Part shown: positions 56,436-64,000 of the stretch, in pieces
Position numbering within the stretch: the first letter of the stretch is position 1
Layout: every line of letters begins with the position of its first letter
Source of the DNA: an uncultured Pelagibacteraceae bacterium
GTDB lineage: Bacteria > Pseudomonadota > Alphaproteobacteria > Pelagibacterales > Pelagibacteraceae
DNA length: 64,000 nt
Direction of reading: 5' to 3'
NCBI GenBank assembly: GCA_902536205.1
Contig: CACAWM010000001.1
Coordinates: forward strand, 1 to 64,000
Notes under the pieces: model-generated
Seen by the model: the letters and a program-made list of their open reading frames with translations, nothing else
The model's database searches: none
What the model was told of the DNA's origin: nothing
Made by a program: the position numbers and the translations under genes

Positions 56436-59400
56436 ATGGCTCAGAATATTTCAGTTCCAGATATAGGTGATTTTAAAGATGTTGAGGTCATAGAAGTACT
56501 TGTTAAACCTGGAGACCAAATAAACAAGAATGATCCCATCGTCACAATCGAAAGCGATAAGTCTAGCGTGGAAATACCATCTCCAGCTGCTGGAGAAATC
56601 AAAGATTTAAAAGTTAAAATTGGGGATAAAGTTTCAGAGGGAAGTGTATTAGCAACAATAGAAAATGGTCAAGCTGCCTCGGCTCCAAAAGAGAAAAAAA
56701 TTGAAAAAAAAGCTCAAACTCAAGAAACACCAAAAACTAATGGCGAAGTAAATCAGGTGAGACAAGTTAAGAAAGTCTTTGTTGAACCAGCTTCAAAAGA
56801 TGATATTGATCCTGTTGAAACAAATGAATGGATAGACTCTCTTAATTCAGTTATTGAAAATGATGGTTCTTCAAGAGCAAGTTACTTATTAAACAAAGTT
56901 ATCGATCAAGCTTATAAATCTGGTCTTGTTCTACCAGATACAAGGACAACTCCCTACATCAATACTATTCCGCCAGAGGCTGAAATAAAATCAACAGGTG
57001 ATCAAAATATTGAAAAAAAAATCCGGGCATATGTTAGGTGGAATGCTGCAGCGATGGTCGTAAAAGCTAATAAAAAAAGTCCTGAACTAGGTGGTCACAT
57101 TGGTACTTTTGCATCCGCAGCCACGCTTTACGATGTTGGTATGAATCACTTTTGGAGAGCAAAGAGTAATAAATTTGGAGGTGATTTAATTTATTTTCAA
57201 GGACACTCAGCTCCAGGAATGTATGCAAGAGCTTTCTTAGAGGGTAGACTAACAGCTAAACAATTAGATGGTTTTAGACAAGAGGTTAGTAAGGGTGGTT
57301 TGTCTTCTTACCCTCACCCTTGGTTGATGCCAAAGTTCTGGCAGTTTCCGACTGTATCTATGGGTCTTGGACCTATCATGGCTATCTATCAAGCCAGATT
57401 TTTGAAATATCTTATCAATAGAGGATTAGTTAAAGATGAGGGAAGAAAAATTTGGGTATTTCTTGGTGATGGTGAAATGGATGAACCTGAATCACTTGGT
57501 GCAATTGGTTTAGCTGCTCGAGAAAAATTAGATAATTTAGTTTTCGTAGTAAATTGTAATTTACAAAGACTAGATGGCCCTGTTCGAGGAAATAGTAAAA
57601 TTATTCAGGAACTAGAGGGTAGCTTTAGAGGTTCGGGCTGGAATGTAATAAAAGTTATTTGGGGATCATACTGGGATCAATTATTGGCTAAAGATAAGAC
57701 AGGTCTTCTTATAAAAAGAATGAACGAATGTGTAGATGGAGAGTACCAAGCATTTAAGGCTAAGGGTGGATCTTATGTTAGAGAAAAATTTTTTGGAAAA
57801 TATCCTGAGCTTACTGAGCTTGTTTCTTCTTTAACAGATAAAGATATTTGGAGATTAAATAGAGGAGGTCATGATCCTCACAAAGTTTATGCAGCTTACG
57901 CAGCAGCAGTGCAACATACTGGATCACCAACGGTTATCTTAGCAAAAACTATTAAAGGATATGGAATGGGTAAAACAGGTGAAAGTGTAAACACAACCCA
58001 TCAACAAAAAAAATTAGATGAAGAGGATTTGCTTTACTATAGAGATAGATTTAATGTCCCGTTAACAGATAAACAGGTTAAGAATATTGAATATTTTAAA
58101 CCTAATGAAAATTCTGAAGAGATAAAATATTTAAAAGATAAGAGAATGAAACTTGGAGGTTTCATTCCTGAGCGATCATCTTTTGCTAAACAAATTAAAG
58201 CTCCACCAAAAGACATCTTTGATGCATTCATGAAATCAACTGGGGAAAAAGAAATGTCCACAACAATGGCTTTAGTGAGAATGATGACCGCGCTCCTTAG
58301 AGATAAAAATGTTGCACCAAGGTTAGTACCAATCATCCCTGATGAAGCGAGAACTTTTGGAATGGAGGGATTTTTTCAAAAAATTGGTATTTACGCGCAT
58401 GAAGGACAAAAATATGAGCCGGTAGACTCTGAACAACTTAGTTCATATCGAGAGGATAAAAGTGGACAAGTTTTAGAAGAAGGTATTAATGAGTCTGGGG
58501 CGATGTCATCTTGGATTGCAGCAGGAACCGCTTACACTAATCACGATATCGAAATGATACCAGTTTATATTTTCTATTCTATGTTCGGATTTCAAAGAGT
58601 TGGAGATCTAGCATGGGCAGCTGGTGACTCCCAAGCTAGGGGGTTTTTAATTGGAGCAACAGCTGGAAGAACCACATTAGCTGGAGAAGGATTACAACAC
58701 CAGGATGGGCACAGCCAATTATTGGCATCAAATATTCCAAACTGCATTAGTTATGATCCAACATTTGCTTACGAGATGGCAACAATATTTAGAGAAGGCT
58801 TAAGAAGAATGCATGAAAAGAAAGAGAATGTCTTTTACTACATCACTGCAATGAATGAAAACTACTCTCATCCAGAAAAACCTAAAGGTTGTGATGATGG
58901 AATTTTAAAAGGTATGTACTTATTCAAAGAGGGAAAAAATAAAGGAAAAACTAAAGTTCAATTATTAGGTTCAGGAACAATTTTAAGAGAAATTATATCT
59001 GCTTCTGAAATCTTATCAAAAGAATATAATATAGATGCAGACATTTGGAGCGTGACGAGTTTTAATGAATTAAGAAGAGATGGAATGGAAACTGAAAGAT
59101 TGAATCTTTTAAATCCAAATAAAAAACCAAAAAAATCTTATGTTCAAGAATGTTTGTCTAAAAGAGATGGACCAGTCATAGCAGCTTCTGATTATACAAG
59201 AGCATTCACAGATCAGATTAGACCTTACACGGACAAGAAGTTTTACTCATTCGGAACAGATGGTTATGGAAGAAGTGACACTAGAAAAAATCTTAGAAAA
59301 TTTTTTGAGGTAGATAAAGAGCATATAGTAGCCTTTACCTTAAGCGCATTAGCAAAAGAACAACTTGTTGGTTCTGAAGAAGCAGAAAAAGCAATTAAAA

Positions 59401-59444
59401 AATATAAGATAGACAAAGAGAAAGATTTCCCAGCAAATTTATAA
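56436..59444 (+). CDS. aceE: Pyruvate dehydrogenase E1 (homodimeric type) with fused N-terminal lipoyl domain
   Basis: Decarboxylates pyruvate with thiamine diphosphate and acetylates lipoyl groups. 1002 residues, about 115 more than Escherichia coli AceE, because residues 1-75 are a lipoyl domain with the modified Lys42 in IESDKSSVEIP, followed by a Lys/Glu/Pro linker (about 80-115). The AceE body begins near residue 130 and has the ThDP motif GDGEMDEPESLG ending in VVNCN near 345-380, HSAPGMYARAFLEGRLT and GEGLQHQDGHSQ. The E2 gene starts 1 base after its stop. No E3 gene follows. Confidence 0.95.
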   Translation: MAQNISVPDIGDFKDVEVIEVLVKPGDQINKNDPIVTIESDKSSVEIPSPAAGEIKDLKVKIGDKVSEGSVLATIENGQAASAPKEKKIEKKAQTQETPKTNGEVNQVRQVKKVFVEPASKDDIDPVETNEWIDSLNSVIENDGSSRASYLLNKVIDQAYKSGLVLPDTRTTPYINTIPPEAEIKSTGDQNIEKKIRAYVRWNAAAMVVKANKKSPELGGHIGTFASAATLYDVGMNHFWRAKSNKFGGDLIYFQGHSAPGMYARAFLEGRLTAKQLDGFRQEVSKGGLSSYPHPWLMPKFWQFPTVSMGLGPIMAIYQARFLKYLINRGLVKDEGRKIWVFLGDGEMDEPESLGAIGLAAREKLDNLVFVVNCNLQRLDGPVRGNSKIIQELEGSFRGSGWNVIKVIWGSYWDQLLAKDKTGLLIKRMNECVDGEYQAFKAKGGSYVREKFFGKYPELTELVSSLTDKDIWRLNRGGHDPHKVYAAYAAAVQHTGSPTVILAKTIKGYGMGKTGESVNTTHQQKKLDEEDLLYYRDRFNVPLTDKQVKNIEYFKPNENSEEIKYLKDKRMKLGGFIPERSSFAKQIKAPPKDIFDAFMKSTGEKEMSTTMALVRMMTALLRDKNVAPRLVPIIPDEARTFGMEGFFQKIGIYAHEGQKYEPVDSEQLSSYREDKSGQVLEEGINESGAMSSWIAAGTAYTNHDIEMIPVYIFYSMFGFQRVGDLAWAAGDSQARGFLIGATAGRTTLAGEGLQHQDGHSQLLASNIPNCISYDPTFAYEMATIFREGLRRMHEKKENVFYYITAMNENYSHPEKPKGCDDGILKGMYLFKEGKNKGKTKVQLLGSGTILREIISASEILSKEYNIDADIWSVTSFNELRRDGMETERLNLLNPNKKPKKSYVQECLSKRDGPVIAASDYTRAFTDQIRPYTDKKFYSFGTDGYGRSDTRKNLRKFFEVDKEHIVAFTLSALAKEQLVGSEEAEKAIKKYKIDKEKDFPANL

Positions 59445-59445
59445 A

Positions 59446-60708
59446 ATGACAATCCAAAAAATTTTAGTTCCAGATATGGGTGACTTTAAAGATGTCGAGG
59501 TTATCGAAGTTCTCGTTAAAAAAGGCCAAGTCATTAAAAAAAACGACTCTTTAATTACTTTAGAAAGTGACAAATCAAGTGTTGAGGTGCCTTCAACTCA
59601 CGAAGGCAAGATAGAAAAAATTAATGTTTCTGTAGGTGATAAAATTAATAAAGGGGATTTAATTCTTACTTTAGAGTCAAAGCAAGAAACAAATGAACCT
59701 GTAAAAGAAAAATCTAAAAAAGAACCAGTAAAACAAAAAACACAAAATGAAGTAGTCCAGGTACAAAAGCAACAACCCGCACCTAGTGTTTCTGCTTCAG
59801 GAAAAAGTTCTGCAAGTCCAAAAATAAGAAAATTTGCAAGAGAGCTGGGAGCGGATATTTCTAAAATTTCTGGCACACAACGTGCTGGCAGAGTTTCAGC
59901 CGAAGATGTTAAAAATTTTGTAAGATCTCAAGTTACAGTTTCTCAAGGTGAGGTGCAAAAAAAAGAAGTTACAAAACATGTGGAAGAATATTCTCACGAA
60001 GAATTTGGGGAAATTGCAACACAAGATCTACCACGTGTTAAGAAACTTTCAGGACCACATTTAGTCAGATCTTGGACAGAAATTCCACATGTTACTCAAC
60101 ATGATGAAATAGATGTTACTGACATGGAACTGTTTAGAAATTCTTTATACGATTATTATACTGGTGAAAAAATAAAAGTAACTCCTCTTGCTTTTATTGC
60201 AAAAGCCTTAGTGAGCGCTCTAAAAGAATTTCCTAATTTTAACGCATCATTAAACCCTGAGAGTAATAAAATTATTTATAAAAAATATTTTCATATTGGC
60301 TTTGCCGTTGATACTCCGCATGGCCTAATGGTTCCTAAATTAAGAAACGTCGATCAAATGAGTATTCAAAAAATTGGGGAAGAGCTTAAAAATACAAGTC
60401 AACTTTGTAGAGAACTTAAAATTGATAAAAAAGAATTTTTTGGTGGATCGATGACTATCTCAAGTTTAGGGGGAATTGGCGGAACACATTTTACACCCAT
60501 TATTAATCCGCCAGAAGTAGCAATTTTAGGAGTCGGAAGAACTTTCGATCGACTTGTTAAAGAAAAAAATCAAATTGTTTCTAAAAAGATACTTCCAATA
60601 TCACTATCTTATGATCACAGATTAATAGATGGCGCTGAAGGTGCTAGATTTTGTGTCTATCTTGGAAAATGTCTTGGAAAAGATTTTGCCTTTAAACTTG
60701 CTGTTTAG
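59446..60708 (+). CDS. aceF: Dihydrolipoyl acetyltransferase (pyruvate dehydrogenase E2)
   Basis: 420-residue core subunit. One lipoyl domain (residues 1-76, Lys43 in LESDKSSVEVP), a Pro/Lys/Gln-rich linker, a peripheral-subunit-binding domain (ASPKIRKFARELGADIS, about 124-160), and the catalytic acyltransferase domain ending in LSYDHRLIDGAEGARF with the active His. AceF of Escherichia coli carries three lipoyl domains; here there is a single one, and a second is supplied by the E1 subunit. The lipoyl domain is a close relative of that of E1 (about 43 of 73 positions identical by eye). Confidence 0.96.
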   Translation: MTIQKILVPDMGDFKDVEVIEVLVKKGQVIKKNDSLITLESDKSSVEVPSTHEGKIEKINVSVGDKINKGDLILTLESKQETNEPVKEKSKKEPVKQKTQNEVVQVQKQQPAPSVSASGKSSASPKIRKFARELGADISKISGTQRAGRVSAEDVKNFVRSQVTVSQGEVQKKEVTKHVEEYSHEEFGEIATQDLPRVKKLSGPHLVRSWTEIPHVTQHDEIDVTDMELFRNSLYDYYTGEKIKVTPLAFIAKALVSALKEFPNFNASLNPESNKIIYKKYFHIGFAVDTPHGLMVPKLRNVDQMSIQKIGEELKNTSQLCRELKIDKKEFFGGSMTISSLGGIGGTHFTPIINPPEVAILGVGRTFDRLVKEKNQIVSKKILPISLSYDHRLIDGAEGARFCVYLGKCLGKDFAFKLAV

Positions 60709-60732
60709 TTGCTCTTAAACTAATAAGCCTTA

Positions 60733-61632
60733 ATGAATAAAAAAGTATTTTCTCTTATATGTGCTATTAGCTGTTCTTTAATTTGGGGTTCAGCTTTCGT
60801 GGCTCAAGATATGGGAATGGATTATAACGGACCATTTACATTTACTTTCGGCAGGCTTTTTCTTGGATTTCTAACGCTAATCCCATTTTTTTATATTTTC
60901 GAATATAAAAAGGTTAATTCAATAGTTTTTAAAAAAGTTAACATTTTAAATCTATTGCTTATTGGATTTCTTCTTTCGATGGGAAATGTTTTGCAACAAT
61001 ATGCTCTACTTTATACAGATGTAGCTAATACAGCAGTATTTACAATTTTTTATGTAGTTTTAGTTCCATTTGTTGCTTACTATTTTTTTTCAAAAAATAT
61101 TCATAAGTCTGTTTGGCTATCTATTATTATTTGTTTATTTGGAGGCATACTTTTAACCGAGTTCGATAATATTCAAGTAAGAATAGGAGATAGTATTGCA
61201 GTTTTTAATGCATTATTTTGGGCGTTCCATATTGTTTTTATTTCAAGATTTTTAAGAATATTTAATTATCCAATCACTATAGCCTGCCTTCAATGCCTAA
61301 TTGCATCTATATTTGCATTGATGCCGGCTTTTGTTTTTGAAAGTGTTAAATTTTCAAATATGGTAATGGATGGAAAAGAGATGTTATACGCCGGAATTCT
61401 ATCAAGTGGAGTTGCGTTCCTTCTTCAAATTTACGGACAACAAAACCTTTCTCCAGCACCTGTAGCTATTATATTTTCACTAGAAGGTGTATTCGCTTCA
61501 ATTTTCGGATGGATAATTTTAAGTCAGTTTTTAAATGAAATTAAAATTTTAGGAATAACTCTTATCTTATTTGCAGTTATTTTTTCACAATTAGCTCCGT
61601 TATATGATAAAAAAAAGTATGGACGAGTCTAA
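60733..61632 (+). CDS. DMT-superfamily (EamA-type) transporter
   Basis: 299 residues, ten TM segments in two EamA repeats. The first repeat starts CSLIWGSAFVAQDMGMDYNG; the second contains FNALFWAFHIVFISRFLR; the C-terminal YGQQNLSPAPVAIIFSLEGV is a conserved end-of-repeat motif (usually AxxxxPxxAAlixslEPV). Family members export or import amino acids and other small metabolites; substrate unknown. Located 24 bases after the pyruvate dehydrogenase E2 gene and overlapping the thioesterase gene, so it may be co-transcribed with both. Confidence 0.9.
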   Translation: MNKKVFSLICAISCSLIWGSAFVAQDMGMDYNGPFTFTFGRLFLGFLTLIPFFYIFEYKKVNSIVFKKVNILNLLLIGFLLSMGNVLQQYALLYTDVANTAVFTIFYVVLVPFVAYYFFSKNIHKSVWLSIIICLFGGILLTEFDNIQVRIGDSIAVFNALFWAFHIVFISRFLRIFNYPITIACLQCLIASIFALMPAFVFESVKFSNMVMDGKEMLYAGILSSGVAFLLQIYGQQNLSPAPVAIIFSLEGVFASIFGWIILSQFLNEIKILGITLILFAVIFSQLAPLYDKKKYGRV

Positions 61633-61996
61633 TCAAGGTTTTATGAAGCATTTAGGTGGTCTGGAATTAAAACAGATCAGCGAAACACAATACGAATTTA
61701 TTGTTGAAGTAAAAGAAATGCACTTGAATACTGGAAAAATAGCTCATGGTGGTTTCCTTGCAACCATTGCTGATACAGGAATGGGTACAGCTGCTCATAG
61801 AGTAGCAGGAGATAAAAGATGTGTGACAATAAATTTAGATATGAAATTTATTTCTGCAGGGTTGTTAGGTGATAAATTGAAAGGAAAAGTTAAGATATTA
61901 AAAAAAACAAATACTCTTGTCTTTATCTCTTGTGAAATTTTAAATTCTAGCGACATAGTTACCTCTGCAAGTGGTACTTGGAAAATACTAAAATAG
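61604..61996 (+). CDS. PaaI-type hotdog thioesterase
   Basis: 130-residue hotdog-fold acyl-CoA thioesterase. HLNTGKIAHGGFLATIADTG near residues 41-60 carries the PaaI/4HBT signature (N/G-x-HGG-x3-x-DxxxG), followed by VTINLDMKFISAGLLGDKL. Hydrolyses acyl- or aryl-CoA esters; likely housekeeping release of CoA. Two starts are possible: ATG 61604 or ATG 61619 (125 aa, MDESNQGFM), both within the end of the transporter gene; the sequence does not decide between them. Confidence 0.88.
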   Translation: MIKKSMDESNQGFMKHLGGLELKQISETQYEFIVEVKEMHLNTGKIAHGGFLATIADTGMGTAAHRVAGDKRCVTINLDMKFISAGLLGDKLKGKVKILKKTNTLVFISCEILNSSDIVTSASGTWKILK

Positions 61997-62002
61997 TGAC
62001 TA

Positions 62003-63454
62003 ATGCGTACAAAAACTGTTTTAGTTTCTGCTTTACTTTCTCTTTTTATATTTAATAAGGCATCAGCAAATTTTTTTAAAAACATAACTAATTTAATTGA
62101 GGGAAATTACGAAAGCCTTAGGTACGGAATATCAGTTGCTGATGTGGACAACAATGGAACGTATGAATTTATAGTTGCGGGTTTTGGAAGTGAAAATTTA
62201 GCTCTTTCGTATAAAAATAATAAATTAAGAAATATTATTGATGATGAAAAATTTACTGACAAAAAAAATTTTACTATTGGAGTTGCAGCGTGCGATATTG
62301 ACTCTGATGGATATGAAGAAATTTATTTTCTTAACACAGATACATATAGTGGTGAAAAAAGATATTCTGATAGACTAATAGATCTAAAAAACAAAAAATT
62401 TTTTGATATTTTCGAAGTGAAGAAAAATCAATCAGATTTAAACTTTACAGCTGGTCGTTCGGTAGTCTGTGTAGATAGAAAAGGAAATGGAAAATTTGGG
62501 ATTTATGTTGCAAATTACGGTGGCCCTACAAGATTTTATGAAAAGTTTAAAGGGAGAATTGCTGATAGAGCAACAGAATTTGGGTTGGACAAAATAACTG
62601 GAGGACGAGCAGTTGTTGCGGGTCACATTCTATCCGACAATATCGATATTTTTGCTGCAAACGAAAGAGGAGTTAATTTTTTGTACAAAAATGTTAAAGG
62701 TACTTTCTATGATGTTGCCTCAAGCTACGAAGTTTTAGACCCTTATGAAAATGGAAGAGGAACAACTTTAAGTGATGTCTTGTACAGGGGACAATTAGAT
62801 ATAGTGAGTGGTAACTGGGACGGAGAACATAGAATTTTTGTAAAAAAAGAAAATACTTATAAAGACATTGCTAAGGGAAATTTTAAGATACCCTCTAAAA
62901 TAAGAACAGTAATATCTGCAGATTTTGATAATGACGGTTACGATGAAATTTTTTTGAACAATATTGGAGAACCAAATAAATTATTTAAAATTAAAGAAAA
63001 CGGAGAGTTAAAAGAAATTGATTTAGCAATAAATTCTGAAGCTAATGGACTTGGTACAGGAGCAGCTGTAGCAGATATCGATAAAGATGGTATTTTAGAA
63101 TTATTAATCTCACACGGAGAAACGGGGAATCAAATACTTACTCTTTATAAAGCTGATATAAAAAAAGATAATAACTTTTTAAGAATAAAACCGTTGAATA
63201 AAAATGGAGCACCAGCAAGAGGTGCTACAGTAACGCTTACTTCTAATTTAAGAGAACACTCTAAAACAATCGATGCAGGATCAGGATATTTATGTCAGAT
63301 GGAGCCTGTTGCTCATTATGGAATTCGGGAAGGTGAAAAAGATTTTAAAGTTTCAATTAAGTGGACAAACGGGAAGACTAATAATTACAAAATTACAAAA
63401 ACCGGAAGAACATATATTTTTAAACAAAGTAATATGACTATCTCGCCATCTTAA
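62003..63454 (+). CDS. Exported FG-GAP/VCBS-repeat protein with ASPIC/UnbV C-terminal domain
   Basis: 483 residues. Signal peptide at residues 1-22 (TKTVLVSALLSLFIFNKASA). The body consists of FG-GAP-type beta-propeller repeats with calcium-binding loops DVDNNGTYEF, DIDSDGYEEI, DFDNDGYDEI and DIDKDGILEL, followed by an ASPIC/UnbV domain (NKNGAPARGATVTLTSNLRE near 400-419). Such CRTAC1-like proteins are exported or surface-associated, with no established enzymatic role. It lies 6 bases after the thioesterase gene and its end overlaps the next, convergent gene by 17 bases. Confidence 0.88.
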   Translation: MRTKTVLVSALLSLFIFNKASANFFKNITNLIEGNYESLRYGISVADVDNNGTYEFIVAGFGSENLALSYKNNKLRNIIDDEKFTDKKNFTIGVAACDIDSDGYEEIYFLNTDTYSGEKRYSDRLIDLKNKKFFDIFEVKKNQSDLNFTAGRSVVCVDRKGNGKFGIYVANYGGPTRFYEKFKGRIADRATEFGLDKITGGRAVVAGHILSDNIDIFAANERGVNFLYKNVKGTFYDVASSYEVLDPYENGRGTTLSDVLYRGQLDIVSGNWDGEHRIFVKKENTYKDIAKGNFKIPSKIRTVISADFDNDGYDEIFLNNIGEPNKLFKIKENGELKEIDLAINSEANGLGTGAAVADIDKDGILELLISHGETGNQILTLYKADIKKDNNFLRIKPLNKNGAPARGATVTLTSNLREHSKTIDAGSGYLCQMEPVAHYGIREGEKDFKVSIKWTNGKTNNYKITKTGRTYIFKQSNMTISPS

Positions 63455-64000
63455 TAAATATATCACCCATACCGATATTCATTTCCTCTAGAGGAATATC
63501 ATTTTTGAAAGCACAAAATTTTCCTGTAATTTCATTAGACTCTATTTTTTTAATGTCTGTTTTTTGACATTTTTTTGCTTCGTATAAAATTCCTATTACT
63601 AATTTACTATCAACTACATGAACCTCTTCTTTATTCAACTTTTGACCATTGCAAAAATAATTTCTATTTACTTCTTTTGGAAAATCTTTTTTTGTACAAG
63701 GATTATCTATTAGGAGAACATCAATCGCTCTGGGACCATCTTTAAATTTATATTTGATTTTTTTTACTTTAGTGTAATTCATGAGATCACAAGAACATGG
63801 CCAACAACATCTATAAAGTTCACCACAAATATTTTTTTTTGTTCTTAATTCTTTAACAAAAATAAAATCTGGTTTTTCTCCAGGATTAATCAATGAACCT
63901 GATACAGGACAATATAATTTATTATACTCAATAAATTCTTCATAAGTTAAATTTTGATCTATTAAATATTTAAAAAATCTAGGTCCAGCAGCATTTCTGT
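63438..64000 (-). CDS. Cysteine-rich protein of unknown function (5' end outside window)
   Basis: Reading frame of 186 visible codons that remains open to the right edge; the first internal possible start (TTG 63893) is not the real start because coherent coding continues upstream (RNAAGPRFFKYLIDQNLTYE and on). Cysteines are abundant: LYCPVSGS, KNICGELYRCCWPCSCDLMN, DNPCTKKD, YFCNGQ, AKKCQKT and KFCAFKN. The CCWPCSC cluster suggests metal or Fe-S binding, or disulfides if exported. No family recognised. The stop lies inside the end of the convergent FG-GAP gene. Confidence 0.7.
   Translation of the reverse strand, partial: RNAAGPRFFKYLIDQNLTYEEFIEYNKLYCPVSGSLINPGEKPDFIFVKELRTKKNICGELYRCCWPCSCDLMNYTKVKKIKYKFKDGPRAIDVLLIDNPCTKKDFPKEVNRNYFCNGQKLNKEEVHVVDSKLVIGILYEAKKCQKTDIKKIESNEITGKFCAFKNDIPLEEMNIGMGDIFIKMAR

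Noticed and set aside
1..64000. Mobile elements, CRISPR arrays, toxin-antitoxin or defence islands
   Set aside because: No transposase, integrase, repeat-spacer pattern, restriction or toxin-like product was found on either strand.

Overview
The window looks like a piece of a SAR11 (Pelagibacterales, 'Candidatus Pelagibacter'-type) alphaproteobacterial chromosome. The sequence is strongly AT-rich, lysine- and asparagine-rich in its proteins, and almost without spacers: no gene-free stretch exceeds 300 bases, and many genes overlap by 1-30 bases. Alphaproteobacterial markers include a class I lysyl-tRNA synthetase, the BolA / J-domain / CobS / CobT neighbourhood, and the rpmH-rnpA-yidD-yidC cluster. 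The assignment is inferred from gene content and composition only.

Layout. 1-3.9 kb (minus strand): a tightly packed run reading VTT membrane protein, DUF255 thioredoxin-fold protein, three tiny genes, dcd and the start of murA. 3.9-10.3 kb (plus): rpmH, rnpA, yidD, yidC, argB, a HAD phosphatase, dapD, dapE and a SET-domain methyltransferase. 10.3-13.8 kb: a small surface-glycan cluster of glycosyltransferases and a methyltransferase. 13.8-17.9 kb (minus): truA, fmt, def, a large exported protein of unknown function and a 59-residue membrane protein. 18-23.2 kb: aroK-aroB, bolA, J-domain protein, cobS, cobT. 23.2-26.7 kb (minus): preQ transporter, rpmB, pyrD, lysS. 26.8-30.3 kb (plus): trkH, an AmpG-like permease and an NlpC/P60 peptidase without signal peptide. 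30.4-41.9 kb (minus): SDR, tRNA-Ser, glycosyltransferase, lepA, pheT, pheS, rplT, rpmI, infC, thrS, glycosyltransferase. 42-49.5 kb: alpha/beta hydrolase, an epimerase-like SDR, gltB and gltD. 49.7-54.1 kb: uppP, tRNA-Arg, an O-antigen ligase-like protein, thiolase and an HDAC-family deacetylase. 54.2-64 kb: acetoacetyl-CoA synthetase (minus), pyruvate dehydrogenase E1 and E2, a DMT transporter, a PaaI-type thioesterase, an FG-GAP/UnbV exported protein and the 3' part of an unrecognised cysteine-rich gene.

How the genes work together. Most are core functions: translation (three aminoacyl-tRNA synthetases, IF-3, EF4, four ribosomal proteins, Def/Fmt), lysine/DAP, arginine, shikimate and pyrimidine synthesis, and nitrogen assimilation. 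The right part concentrates acetyl-CoA metabolism: acetoacetate activation and thiolysis plus pyruvate dehydrogenase. Envelope functions are scattered (murA, uppP, dapDE, glycan transferases, and a possible muropeptide-recycling pair).

I found no transposon, prophage, CRISPR array or defence island, and no wholly new system. The observations most worth checking are: the coupled AmpG / cytosolic NlpC pair; a lipoyl domain fused to the pyruvate dehydrogenase E1 subunit; an HDAC-family gene beside an AMP-forming acyl-CoA ligase; CobST with no CobN in view; a SET methyltransferase downstream of dapE; and GC-rich hairpins that occupy the only two convergent protein-gene junctions that do not abut or overlap.
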